Shown here: positions 56,801 to 64,000 of the stretch, piece by piece
Numbering within the stretch: the stretch's first letter is position 1
How the letters are laid out: every line of letters begins with the position of its first letter
DNA from: Tanypteryx hageni
Lineage: Eukaryota > Arthropoda > Insecta > Odonata > Petaluridae
DNA length: 64,000 nucleotides
Assembly (NCBI GenBank): GCA_028673005.1
Contig: CM054116.1
Coordinates: 34,010,854 to 34,074,853, forward strand
Direction of reading: 5' to 3'
Translations under genes and position numbers: made by a program
Notes under the pieces: generated by a model
Database searches by the model: none
What the model was told of the DNA's origin: nothing
What the model saw: only the letters and a program-made list of their open reading frames with translations

Positions 56801-57655
56801 TCTGCGACTCTTTTTGTCTCGTACATAAAGATTTTGATCCATAGAGCAATATCGAATTTCCTTTGTTCCACAATCCATTTTTTACTTCCTCTATTAGCTG
56901 TGGCCATTTAGGACCAAGCTTACGAAGATTATGTTTTTCTTTTCTCGTCACCTTGTTTTCCCCATTCATGGGACATTTTTTCTGTGGGAGGTGGATCGAA
57001 ATGACGTGCTGCTGCTCTGTTTCCGTGGGTTTTTGCGTATTGAATCACCTGAAGCTTAGATATAGGTAATAGTGTAGGCATATCTTTTCGTTCTTGGCGA
57101 TTTCAATACACGTAGCGGTATTTATCCTAGATATGTATAAAAACTTTATGACATCTACACGAATTCTAATGTTTCATGACATTAATCTCGCCATTCATCG
57201 TGCTCATTAGGAACTAAAACGTATGAATAACATCGAAAACTCACCGAAATTGTAAGCACTATGAGCAAACATGTAATAAACCGCAATAATGAAAATGCGT
57301 CGTCGGTATTCACGTTGCACAAAGTTTTACTGTATGTACTAATAATTTTTTACTATTGTTTATAATGTATAATTTAATGTTTCCGCCTATCAATAGAGTT
57401 TACTTTTGTATGATTGGGAACAAAATGTTGCCCATTAATAAAGCTGTCATTATTATAATTAAATTCTATAATTGATTTTTTTATACAGGGAAATTTTATT
57501 TAATTTCTTTGAACTCTAATTACTATTATTCACAGGCTCCTAGTGTACTTGAATACATTAAAAAAAAGGCCGAACTTGATGATCTTCTAAGACGAAAACG
57601 CTTATGGTCACATCGAAGAAAGAATCTATCTACTTCTGCTAAAAAAGATCAGTAA
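44864..57655 (+). CDS. CCDC113: Coiled-coil domain-containing protein 113 (CFAP263-like)
   Basis: CCDC113 is a cilium/flagellum-associated coiled-coil protein that partners CCDC96 in axonemes. Seven coding exons: 44864-44969, 45045-45197, 49687-49831, 50046-50282, 52917-53149, 53417-53616 and 57536-57655. All have GT/AG borders and consistent phases, giving 397 codons (human 377). Diagnostic parts: MTDETLQTFHRHLQ...ETIMFERFSARVDP (cf. vertebrate ETEMFEKYYAKLEP), LSLQQKMDIIMRELELL (cf. LTADQKLELVQKEV), IDFEQHKICNAQLRKTFERK (cf. VDFQQLKIENAQFLETIEAR) and EYQAPSVLEYIKKKAEL (cf. EFRAPQVMTYVREK). The C-terminus after this block is short and divergent (RRKNLSTSAKKDQ). Start ATG chosen because this frame runs into a GT donor with phase 1 matching exon 2; the first ~35 residues are not conserved. 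Confidence 0.9.
47243..48835 (-). mobile_element. piggyBac element with transposase remnant
   Basis: Left flank TTAA (47239-47242), right flank TTAT (48836-48839, one base off). Ends CCATTAAAGCTCAGGAACA and, reversed, CCAATAAAGCCCAGATGTA. Minus-strand pieces between ~48290 and ~47545 read NLTVMRWNDNNVVSVMTN, GGVELADQF and a C-terminal cysteine cluster CVVCNKCKVSLHPDCFVAF, all hallmarks of piggyBac transposases. Stops and a nested hAT MITE break it. The right part carries a 22-bp palindrome (see findings). Confidence 0.82.
47643..47801. mobile_element. hAT MITE, 159 bp, perfect target duplication
   Basis: Flanked by GTCTAAGC on both sides (47635-47642, 47802-47809). Ends CAGTGGTTCTCAACCGTTGT and, reversed, CAGTGTTTCTCAACCATTTT. 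Inserted into the piggyBac transposase remnant. Contains GTGTGCCGCGG and GTGTGCCGTGG repeats. Confidence 0.95.
48967..49600 (+). repeat. TAGCCTACTTTCC-family repeat, copy 3
   Basis: Starts TTTTTAGCCTACTTTCCAGA; the T-arm-like hairpin lies at 49117-49174 with a perfect CCTGG/CCAGG stem around GTTCGATT. The complement GGAAAGTAG recurs at ~49541. It ends about 90 bp before CCDC113 exon 3. Confidence 0.8.
50507..51839. mobile_element. TIR element (GTATAAGAC family) with nested hAT
   Basis: Flanked by TA. Ends CAGCATTTTTCAACCTATAA and, reversed, CTGTATTTTCCAGCCAGATG, a looser match than in the 34068 copy. The nested hAT at 51148-51726 has ends CAGTAGTGCTCAAACTATGG and, reversed, CAGTTGTGCCCAAACTTTTT, with flanks GTGTTCTA and GTGTATTA (6 of 8). 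A third level, about 51181-51471, starts CCAGATTTAAGTTGTTGG and ends GCGTAAATCCAGCACTG. In CCDC113 intron 4. Confidence 0.7.
52158..52747 (+). mobile_element. Non-autonomous Helitron
   Basis: Starts TCTATAAATAATAATAAAAG after an A and ends GCTAG before a T, matching the Helitron rule (5'-TC, CTRR-3', insertion between A and T). Just inside the 3' end is a GC-rich hairpin, ACCTGGGGC/GCCTCGGT (52717-52737). The 5' part has the typical GTGATGTGTGTCTGTGTGG and GAAATTTGGTACAATTGCTAA. 590 bp, no helicase. It ends ~170 bp before CCDC113 exon 5. Confidence 0.8.
53750..54290 (+). repeat. Minisatellite, about three ~145-bp units, Helitron-related
   Basis: Units start near 53829, 53968 and 54118 with AACTCGGGAACCGCTGGA, then GATGAAATTTGGTATTGGGG, CCAATTTTGGTTAAAATCGG and TTACGACCACTTTAC. 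Preceded by GTCTGTCCGTCC and followed by AAGCACCTCACTAGCTTCTAG. Units differ by scattered changes. Helitron/Helentron-type elements often hold such internal minisatellites; assignment is inferred from this and from the helicase piece at 54848. Confidence 0.7.
54848..54952 (+). pseudogene. Helitron PIF1-like helicase, C-terminal fragment
   Basis: Open stretch FPIIPAFCMTINKAQGQTFS then HRGLFLDEPVFAWK and a stop. This is the last helicase motif of PIF1 family/Helitron Rep-helicase proteins (pattern F..AFAMTINK(A/S)QGQT). Only about 34 residues remain. It lies in CCDC113 intron 6, about 600 bp downstream of the minisatellite. Confidence 0.75.
54953..55800. other. CCDC113 intron 6 sequence
   Basis: No coding sequence. 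CCGTATTTACCCGAATCCAA at 55514 is a transposon end shared with 9774. AT-rich otherwise. Confidence 0.4.
55800..56600. repeat. Tandem duplication interrupted by a fold-back element
   Basis: Two diverged copies of a ~320-bp unit. Both contain CGAACTATACCTATAC (~55814 and ~56326), CGTGTTATTTAACGAA, GTTCAGTGAACAATTA and TTGGCGAATATCAT. Copy 1 is split by an insert (~55979-56168) with 43-nt inverted arms at 55981-56023 and 56088-56130, one mismatch. Sequence TTCCTT is present at both junctions of the insert. Confidence 0.8.
56601..57535. other. CCDC113 intron 6, right part
   Basis: No gene recognised. Open frames at 56719-57069 on either strand have no known motif. Ends at the exon 7 acceptor TTATTCACAG. 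Confidence 0.35.
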
Positions 57656-57946
57656 AGCTCATGTGAGTCTTGTATGTCTTTTACCTGCTCAAGTTGTGTC
57701 CCTATCTTAACGCATATAAAATCAATGCAAGAACTACTTTATTTGAAAGAAATATTCGATTTTTCATATAATTTTATTCATAACATTTCATTTTCAGGTT
57801 ATTGGTAGGATATATCATGCATTTCAATTAAAATAGAGAAAAATTATAATAATTTTTAACAATGTTTTAAACTTTTATTGTTTTTTGCAGCAATTGAACA
57901 ATGTAGTAATAGATGAAGTTATAAATTTTCAGGAATTGATTTTTAA

Positions 57947-57952
57947 AATAAA
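57947..57952 (+). terminator. Poly(A) signal candidate of CCDC113
   Basis: AATAAA about 290 bp after the stop, repeated at 57953 and again near 57998 (AATAAAGT). It is not certain which is used. Confidence 0.5.
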
Positions 57953-58197
57953 AATAAAAACCTAAGAAACAGGTAAAAGTTAAAATATAAAGTTTTTAAT
58001 AAAGTATTTAGCTAATTGTTAAGATGTAATTATTATTATTATTAATAATTTGCTAATTTTATTTGCAGATACTAATGCGGAAAAATGTTGGTGGTAGTCA
58101 CAGTGGATGAATCATTTACTACAGGAGGATGGAAAATATATACAGTTTTAAATTCCAAAAGTTTTCATGCTTATTTGAATGGTATATGCAACTACAG

Positions 58198-58262
58198 GTG
58201 GATGTGTATCTCACCTTTCGCGGGGGTTACGTTCCTGGAGAACCACGTAAACGGCAACACCG
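58198..58262 (+). repeat. Single Tigger-type terminal repeat
   Basis: CACCTTTCGCGGGGGTTACG followed by TTCCTGGAGAACCACG is the style of Tigger ends. No partner end found nearby, so it is a fragment. Confidence 0.45.
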
Positions 58263-58559
58263 CGGACGCCAAGTAACTAACGTAATGGATTAAATGGAGT
58301 TCGATTCCCATATCCTCCAATATTGACCATAGCGCGATTTTTTTACCTCATTGACAACCGTGGGACAGAGAAAAAACAGAGAAAGTGGAACATAGAAAGA
58401 AAAGTTATGTGCCTGCGTATACTGCCATCAAATCATAGAAGGGGTCATAGTTCGGATATCATCAGTCATCAGACAGTATATATAAACAATGAGGGATGTA
58501 CTTGGGTTTCCCGTGGTACAGAAGTGCTTTTCGTCAAATTCGCCGCAGTATTATCGTAT

Positions 58560-59510
58560 GCTAATGCATTTGTTTTGAAATCAGAAACTTATTTGTCCTT
58601 ATGTTGTGGTGCCCTGCTTTTTACATCCGTTCTAAACATGTTCATTTCGTTTTGACATTCTATGCTCGCCCTACAAACGAAATTTCTTTGAAATCTGTGC
58701 TAAATTCATAGTTTCCGTAAAATTGTAACCTTGATATTGTGAAAGCCCTGTTTAGTCGATCCGGCGGAAGTATGCTATTTTGGTTATTTATTTATATATG
58801 AAGATTATGTATACCATATTTGGTTTAAATCCATGTGGTCAGTTCTCTAGAAATACGTGTAAAAGAAATATTATTTTATTTTTTATTGTGATAGCCCTGC
58901 TCTTTAGTTACGCTTTAAACAGATTGATTTCACTATGGTATGTTATACAAATCTTATACATAAAATTTAGTTGAAATCTGTCCAGTCAATTTCTTCCAAA
59001 TCCTTAATTACTGAAATAGTTTAATTCGTAATTGTGGCACCCCTGTTTGGGTGATTCTATCTAAATGTGCTAATATGGTTTTGCATGTATGTGTACATTA
59101 GAAATGTTAAATTTAGTTCAAATTGATGCGGGCAGTTTAACACGAATACGCATAAAATAGTTTTTAATTACTTATATTGTGGAAGCCCTTCTTTTCATAT
59201 CTATACTAAACTTGTTTATTTCAGTTTTCTATGTTGTATATTTCCTTCATACAAAATTTGAAATCGTTTGGGCCAATTCCTTCCAAATTCATAATTACCG
59301 AAAAGTTTAACTTTGCAATCGTGGCACCTCTGCTGAGTCGATCCGGTCCAAATATATCATTTTGGTCATGAATTTATGTGAATATTTTATGTACAAAATT
59401 TGGTTGATATCGGTTTAGTCAATTCTTCCCTGATATATGCGTACGGACGGACATCACGAAGATAATAGTGCTTTTCAGCATTGACGAAAAGCACTAACTA
59501 GGGAGATGCC
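58560..59510 (+). repeat. Higher-order tandem repeat, ~290-bp period, Helitron-like 3' hairpin
   Basis: Two alternating half-units of ~145 bp. Type A (GCCCTGCTTTTTACATCCGT...CTAAAC-like) starts near 58610, 58892 and 59186. Type B (GCCCTGTTTAGTCGATCCGG...TATTTTGG-like) starts near 58742, 59040 and 59326. Each half contains a variant of AAATTTGGTTGAAATC and a CAATTCTTCC stretch. The array ends in the hairpin AGTGCTTTTC/GACGAAAAGCACT at ~59468-59497, followed by AACTAG. GTGCTTTTCGTCAAATTCGC also precedes the array at ~58526. Confidence 0.75.
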
Positions 59511-60360
59511 CTTTGAAATTCAACGGGAAAGTTTTAAAATGAAATTTCATCAATATCTGCGACGCGAAGCAATTATCCAAATCAATGGTATCCAGTTACA
59601 CGAAACCGGCAACAATGCGAATCACTAAGAATGCGTCAAATTCTCGCTTTAAAAACTGATCTGTTGATCGATTCGACGCGCATTAAAAATCGATGGCAGG
59701 AAAACAAACTTTCGTTCTTTTAGCCTTTCTTAGTTTCAAGCCTTGAACTCCTACCATGATTCTAAGTAATTTTAATATGCGAATGATTAATGTTCTACAT
59801 TCAAATGTATTCCTTCTAGTAAATAACGCAAAGAATGTTGTTTACATTCGTTGCTATGAAAATCATTTTCCTCTCCTTCCTTCTCTCTCTCATTCTCTCG
59901 TATTGAAAGTATTCAAAGCATGCATTCATCCATAAGGATTAAAAAAAAAGTAGGATTTCGAGGTTTAACAATGTAATGGGTTGGCAAGGCAACATCCCGT
60001 TAAAATGGCAAGATTTCTCCAAAATATGTGAATTAAACGTTTAACATAAAAAACATGAATCGAATAAGAAACTTTATAATTTTTTATTTAAAATGGTTTA
60101 GATCCGAAGATCGTATGTTAATTCTTTCTAATTTAGATCTCAAAAAGAATAAAAGCCTGCACGTCGAAAAATCAACTTTTACGTATTTTTTATGGAAAAA
60201 GAAATGTCTTCCTTGGAGTCGAACCCAGGACACTTTTCGATCACCTTAAAATATGCGAATTTAGTATTCCTGCCAAATTTCAAAAATATATCTCCATCTT
60301 TTATCGAGTTATTCGCATTTTTATAGCGTGACAGAGGGATTCACAAAGGGGCAGAAGTAG
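59511..60360. other. Repeat-derived spacer
   Basis: No gene. Minus-strand CCTGGGTTCGACTCCAAGG at 60235-60206 is another T-arm-like motif resembling that of the TAGCCTACTTTCC repeats. The rest looks like degraded repeat sequence. Confidence 0.4.
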
Positions 60361-60364
60361 TCTT

Positions 60365-60740
60365 TTATAGATTTAAAACTTTCAAGTGTTCGTCTGTCTG
60401 TCTGTCACGGTACTTTAGGACATTCTACGATGGAATTAAGAGTTGAAATTTTCAAACTATTAAACCCCCATGAGGCGGTGTCTAGAAAAATCAATCATCC
60501 CGGAAAAATCTCGGATTTTACACGGGATTTTCCATTTTTCAAGATGCAAAATTTTTTCCTTCATTTATCAAAATACGTAAATATGGACCAATTGTCTCCG
60601 TTTTTGTTTTATTCGACGGCTAAAACTATAAAATATCTTATTATTGCAATGTTTATATGTTACACGGAAGAATTTGACAGAAATACGCATTTCTTTCGAA
60701 AATTTATAGCTTCTTCGTACTCTTTCCGGGTGTTGTCGCA
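60365..60740 (-). repeat. Second copy of the 1313-1672 repeat module
   Basis: Read on the minus strand, it matches the module at 1313-1672 from CACCCGGAAAGAGTAC through CATGGGGGTTTAA and TCTTAATTCCATYGT to GTACCGTGACAG, then a CAGACAGACAGAC run. Open frames here on both strands are not genes. Confidence 0.75.
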
Positions 60741-61059
60741 TTGTTGCCTCCGATTCAATTAGCATTTATTATGCCCTCAAATAGACGAAAAATTGCGTTA
60801 TTCGCTTCGCGCTTTTTATGAAGCATCGAAATTTTCGTAGCAAGGTCAAACAATAGATTGCAAAATTAATAAATGCATATAATTATTATTCACAAGGGAA
60901 GACTACGTACCTTGGGTCTTCGATTTCGACGAAACTTTTTTGGGTAGTAGAATACTTAAAATAAGAAGACCCGTGTATCGGCTTTTGATTATTTGTTTGT
61001 TTGAGTGCCCAGCCAATTCGCCTCTCTTACTGCACAAATGGGTATCTCAGAGGTAGTGC

Positions 61060-61260
61060 AATGAATAACCGTGGAAGGGAGGAGGGAAACCCGGTGCCGG
61101 CATTTGCCTGCTCTTACGAAGAACACCAGGGGGGCCAACGGCTTAACGTCCCTTCCGAAGGACGGAACAGCTGAATTTGCGCGGTCTCCTCAAACCACAT
61201 ATACTTCAATTAACGAGAGTTGGGATTTGTGGAGGCGGAGCTTAGGATGCGTAGCTGCCT
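61060..61260 (+). repeat. SINE core copy
   Basis: Carries AGGGAAACCCGGTGCCGGCA, GCCTGCTCTTACGAAGAACA and CGGCTTAACGTCCCTTCCGA. The first part is shared with 231-268. Looks like a SINE body; no tRNA head directly attached. Confidence 0.55.
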
Positions 61261-61734
61261 AGACTTCTGCCACTTCCCCCTCCACCGCATTTCCACTCCA
61301 CCCCCTCCACTGCGTTTTGCCTACCGCGCAGCCCAAGCGCTCAGCCGTTCTCGGACAGTCCGAACGACTCGTACTCTATTCGCAAATTGTTTCGGAAACC
61401 GGCAATGCAAGAAATCATATATTTTCAGGGAATTGTCACCACACATTCAGAAACAACGTTAAAATTTCACCCTGCGGTACTCGCGATAATTTTTCAACCG
61501 CCAGTAATCGTGTGGGATGCTCCTGAAACTCCACAATTTTTGTTGTTATAAAAACACATCACTATTATTCAATTACTTCTTTGTTTTGTTTTATTCATAA
61601 TCATTTATAAGTGAATTTTGAGAATTTTCAAATTATTTTTTCATTATTAATCTATTTCGAAAAGAAAAAGTCTTAAGGTACACTTTCATGAAAACTCAAA
61701 AGGCGAGAAAAGGAACACGGTAGTAACGTTAAGA

Positions 61735-62002
61735 GGCGAAGGCTAACAGCACACAGCTCCAAGCTGTGAGGCACGATGAGGTTTGACAACATAGGACCCG
61801 CCTGAGGGGGACTACCTGATTCGCTGCCAGCGCATCCCCTACACCTGGAGTGGAAAACCCCCAGATCCCAACTCTCTATAGACAGGGGGCCGGGCGACCT
61901 TCGAAAAATCCTACTTGCGCAGGATTCGTGCCCGCTGCCTTTTCAAGCAGCAGGCGAGTAGCAGCCAGCGTCCTAACCACTACACCACCGGCACCCCTCT
62001 TT
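61735..62002 (-). repeat. tRNA-headed SINE
   Basis: The minus strand starts GGTGCCGGTGGTGTAGTGGT at ~61997 (A-box-like GTGTAGTGGTTAGGA) and has a B-box-like GGGCACGAATCCTG at 61933-61920. A G/C-rich body follows (GGTCGCCCGGCCCCCTGTC, GGATGCGCTGGCAGCGAATC) down to about 61735. The spacing and unusual B-box suggest a SINE promoter rather than a working tRNA gene. Confidence 0.6.
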
Positions 62003-62095
62003 TGATTGAATGGGTCTTAGTTTCGGCAGAATCTTTTTTTCTTTTCGCAAGATTAACAGTGGCTTGATAAAATGCAATAATGGGCCGACAATATT

Positions 62096-62175
62096 GAGTA
62101 GGTGGTGGTGGTGGGTGGTTACCGTACCGGTTCCTGAATATTTTGTCCCGGGTTCAAATCCCACGTTATACCTGG
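62096..62175 (+). repeat. tRNA-like fragment
   Basis: GTGGTTACCGTACCGG (A-box-like) at ~62114, then GGTTCAAATCC (B-box) at 62151-62161. No complete cloverleaf; probably a SINE head. Confidence 0.45.
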
Positions 62176-62199
62176 TATTTTTTCGTTTTAATCCACTTT

Positions 62200-62930
62200 A
62201 TTATTTTGAATTTATTGTATTATTATTTATGTATTAACTTTATTATATTATTATTTATTTACTTCATTAAAATCGATGCACAAGAGCGTATTGATAGATA
62301 TTTCGATGTGAATTGTAAATCTAACGCTACAGGAATGAGGATCGCAGCTGTTGAAACGCAAAGAACAAGTATCAAAGTGGAGTAAAGATAGTGCGAAAGG
62401 AGGAATGCGCTTGGACAAACATAACATGATTAAAAACTGTACATATGACAGATTTTGCAAAGCAAGGAAAAGGATGAACTAAGTTACATCCACAACACTC
62501 CAACACTGGGTGTTAGCTGCAGCCTATCAACATACATCACCAGAGTTCATCTTCACTGCATCTCGAGCATGGCTGATAAAATTCAAGAAAGAATTCTGAA
62601 TTCGACAGCGAAAAGTTACAAACTACGTTTCTCAAAAAGTTGAAACGTCTTTGGAAAAAACTTTAAAAGCTGCCGAGGTTTTCCGAAAACAAACATTGCG
62701 CATAATACCCAACTATGACTTAGACTACGTCATTGGCAAAAGAATTTCGTACCCTTCCTGAACCCTTGGGCTTTACAATATATACATTTTCTCTGTGGGA
62801 TGCGTTTTCGTTTGACGTCCATCTCGTATGCGTCAGGATAATGCTTCGACAATCCAGGGCCGGCTGGGGGAAGGACGTGGGACGGGTTCAGTATAGGCTG
62901 GGCGGAGGAGGGATTTTATGATGGAAATTC
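62200..62930. other. Spacer
   Basis: AT-rich; nothing recognised apart from low-quality open frames. The piggyBac 3' terminal repeat should lie here but I could not identify it. Confidence 0.35.
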
Positions 62931-62935
62931 GGAAA

Positions 62936-64000
62936 TCATATAAAGGAATTTTGGGATGGTGTTTCGGTAAAGGAAATAACTATTAACCAATACGAGGTGA
63001 AGTATATGGATCCCCAGTTTTTGTTCCATTTCAGAGTCTTACGCTTTATCGGGTAATAAGACATCATTTGATCACAATGATCGATGCCAGCCATTGACTC
63101 GTTATAACGAGCAACGGCCTCCGGTTTGGAGGTGACACTACCTCCTCGCCGGCGACGGACATCGACCATATTGCTTCCGAATTCGGAACTGATCATCAGA
63201 ACGTCCAGTTTATCTTTCCATTTCATCACGCAGACTCCACAGGAACTAAAAACATCCACAGCTTCACCTCGTCTTAGTTTTTTAGATATTACCTCAGGAG
63301 GATTCCCCTTCCGGTTAGATCGAAGAGATCCTGTACAATAGGTCCTCCGCTCTAGTAGATGGTGGGCCAAGTCAACACTGTTGTAATAATTATCCATGAA
63401 AAGTGAATGTCCGGCATCTAATTTGCCTTCCATCAACTTCCATACAACATTGTTGACATGTCCCGGCCCACCTACATCAACATCAGAGGACCCAGCATAC
63501 ACAATAAATCTTAGAACCAAACCGGAAGGTTCGGTGAGCATGTAAAGTTTAATCCCATACCGGTGCCGTTTACCTTTCATATAAATACGAAAGATAAGAG
63601 ATAAGATAAGAGAACCATGGATTCGTCGATGCATAGCCTTTGGGTCGGTCTCACTATTGCGTCCATTGTTCGGTGAAAAATGTCAATCATTGGTCTTATT
63701 TTATATAATCTGTCCGTAGGTTGTGGCTCCCCGGGTTCTGGATTTTTTGCGAAATGCAAAACCTGCAAAATCCCGGAGAACCTGTCGCGGCTCATACATT
63801 TCCGAAAACAAGGAAAATTAAATATGAAGTCAGTGCTCCAATAATCGGAGATCCTACTCAATGGGCATGTGCCCATATGAAATAGAACCCCGAGGAAAGT
63901 TAAAAATTCTTCCACTGACAACTGCTTCCATTTAGTAATCCTTGCTTTAGGAAATGTATTACCTAAAAGTAAAAAGTCGGCCTGCCTATTTGTCTCCGTC
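62936..64000 (-). pseudogene. piggyBac transposase pseudogene (runs off the right edge)
   Basis: Minus-strand frames 63921-63577 and 63634-62936 give a PGBD4-like DDE transposase: LTFLGVLFHMGTCPLSRISD, RLYKIRPMIDIFHRTMDAIV, first catalytic CIDESM (~63627), KGKRHRYGIKLYMLTE, second catalytic FMDNYYNS (~63396) and MAGIDHCDQMMSYYP with the third aspartate (~63083). A TTATCTTATCTCTTATC-like expansion near 63590-63612 replaces the residues after DESMV and shifts frame. Another shift near 63000 garbles the end (HLVLVNSYFLYR-like in another frame). The N-terminus is beyond 64000. Confidence 0.9.

Overview
The window is eukaryotic, AT-rich and intron-bearing. It looks like a large, transposon-laden arthropod genome. 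Three conserved spliced genes support this; the SEC61G protein ends in an IIVGS-type tail that I recall from insects and chelicerates. I cannot place it more finely than arthropod. No prokaryotic, CRISPR or rRNA features are present.

Host genes. (1) SEC61G lies on the minus strand at 2581-2974 (3 exons, 68 aa) and encodes the gamma subunit of the ER translocon. (2) NUF2 lies on the plus strand at 3453-33526 (8 exons, 432 aa) and encodes a kinetochore NDC80-complex subunit. It starts head-to-head with SEC61G, with 478 bp between the two start codons, so they probably share a promoter. (3) CCDC113/CFAP263 lies on the plus strand at 44864-57655 (7 exons, 397 aa) and encodes a ciliary coiled-coil protein. 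I rebuilt all exons by hand; donor and acceptor phases join without a break in all three genes. A possible exon of an unrecognised gene lies at 764-970 (minus), with a decayed duplicate beside it.

Mobile DNA fills the introns and intergenic space. 3.9-9.3 kb holds LINE fragments and a hAT pseudogene inside NUF2 introns 2-3. 14.3-25.4 kb (NUF2 intron 5) holds a near full-length LINE and a second LINE copy, both bounded by CTCTCCCTCCCTT-type microsatellites, with a 2.5-kb Tigger/pogo element inserted in the second copy. 26-31.7 kb holds piggyBac, hAT and Tigger elements, several nested. 34-39.5 kb, downstream of NUF2, is a run of hAT elements with a SINE. 40.2-43.6 kb is a 5'-truncated Ty3/Gypsy retrotransposon. 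In CCDC113, intron 2 holds a three-level nest (Tigger-like > piggyBac > hAT MITE), intron 4 a TIR element with a nested hAT plus a Helitron, and intron 6 Helitron helicase debris and a foldback repeat. 58-62.2 kb holds a higher-order tandem repeat with a Helitron-like hairpin end, and several tRNA-related SINE pieces. A piggyBac transposase pseudogene runs off the right edge.

All transposon ORFs seen are disabled by stops or frameshifts. I did not find a convincing new multi-gene system. The most unusual observations are the LINE/microsatellite association with a natural empty-site control, a repeat family carrying a tRNA T-arm-like hairpin, the 290-bp two-part higher-order repeat, and transposon insertions very close to host splice sites.
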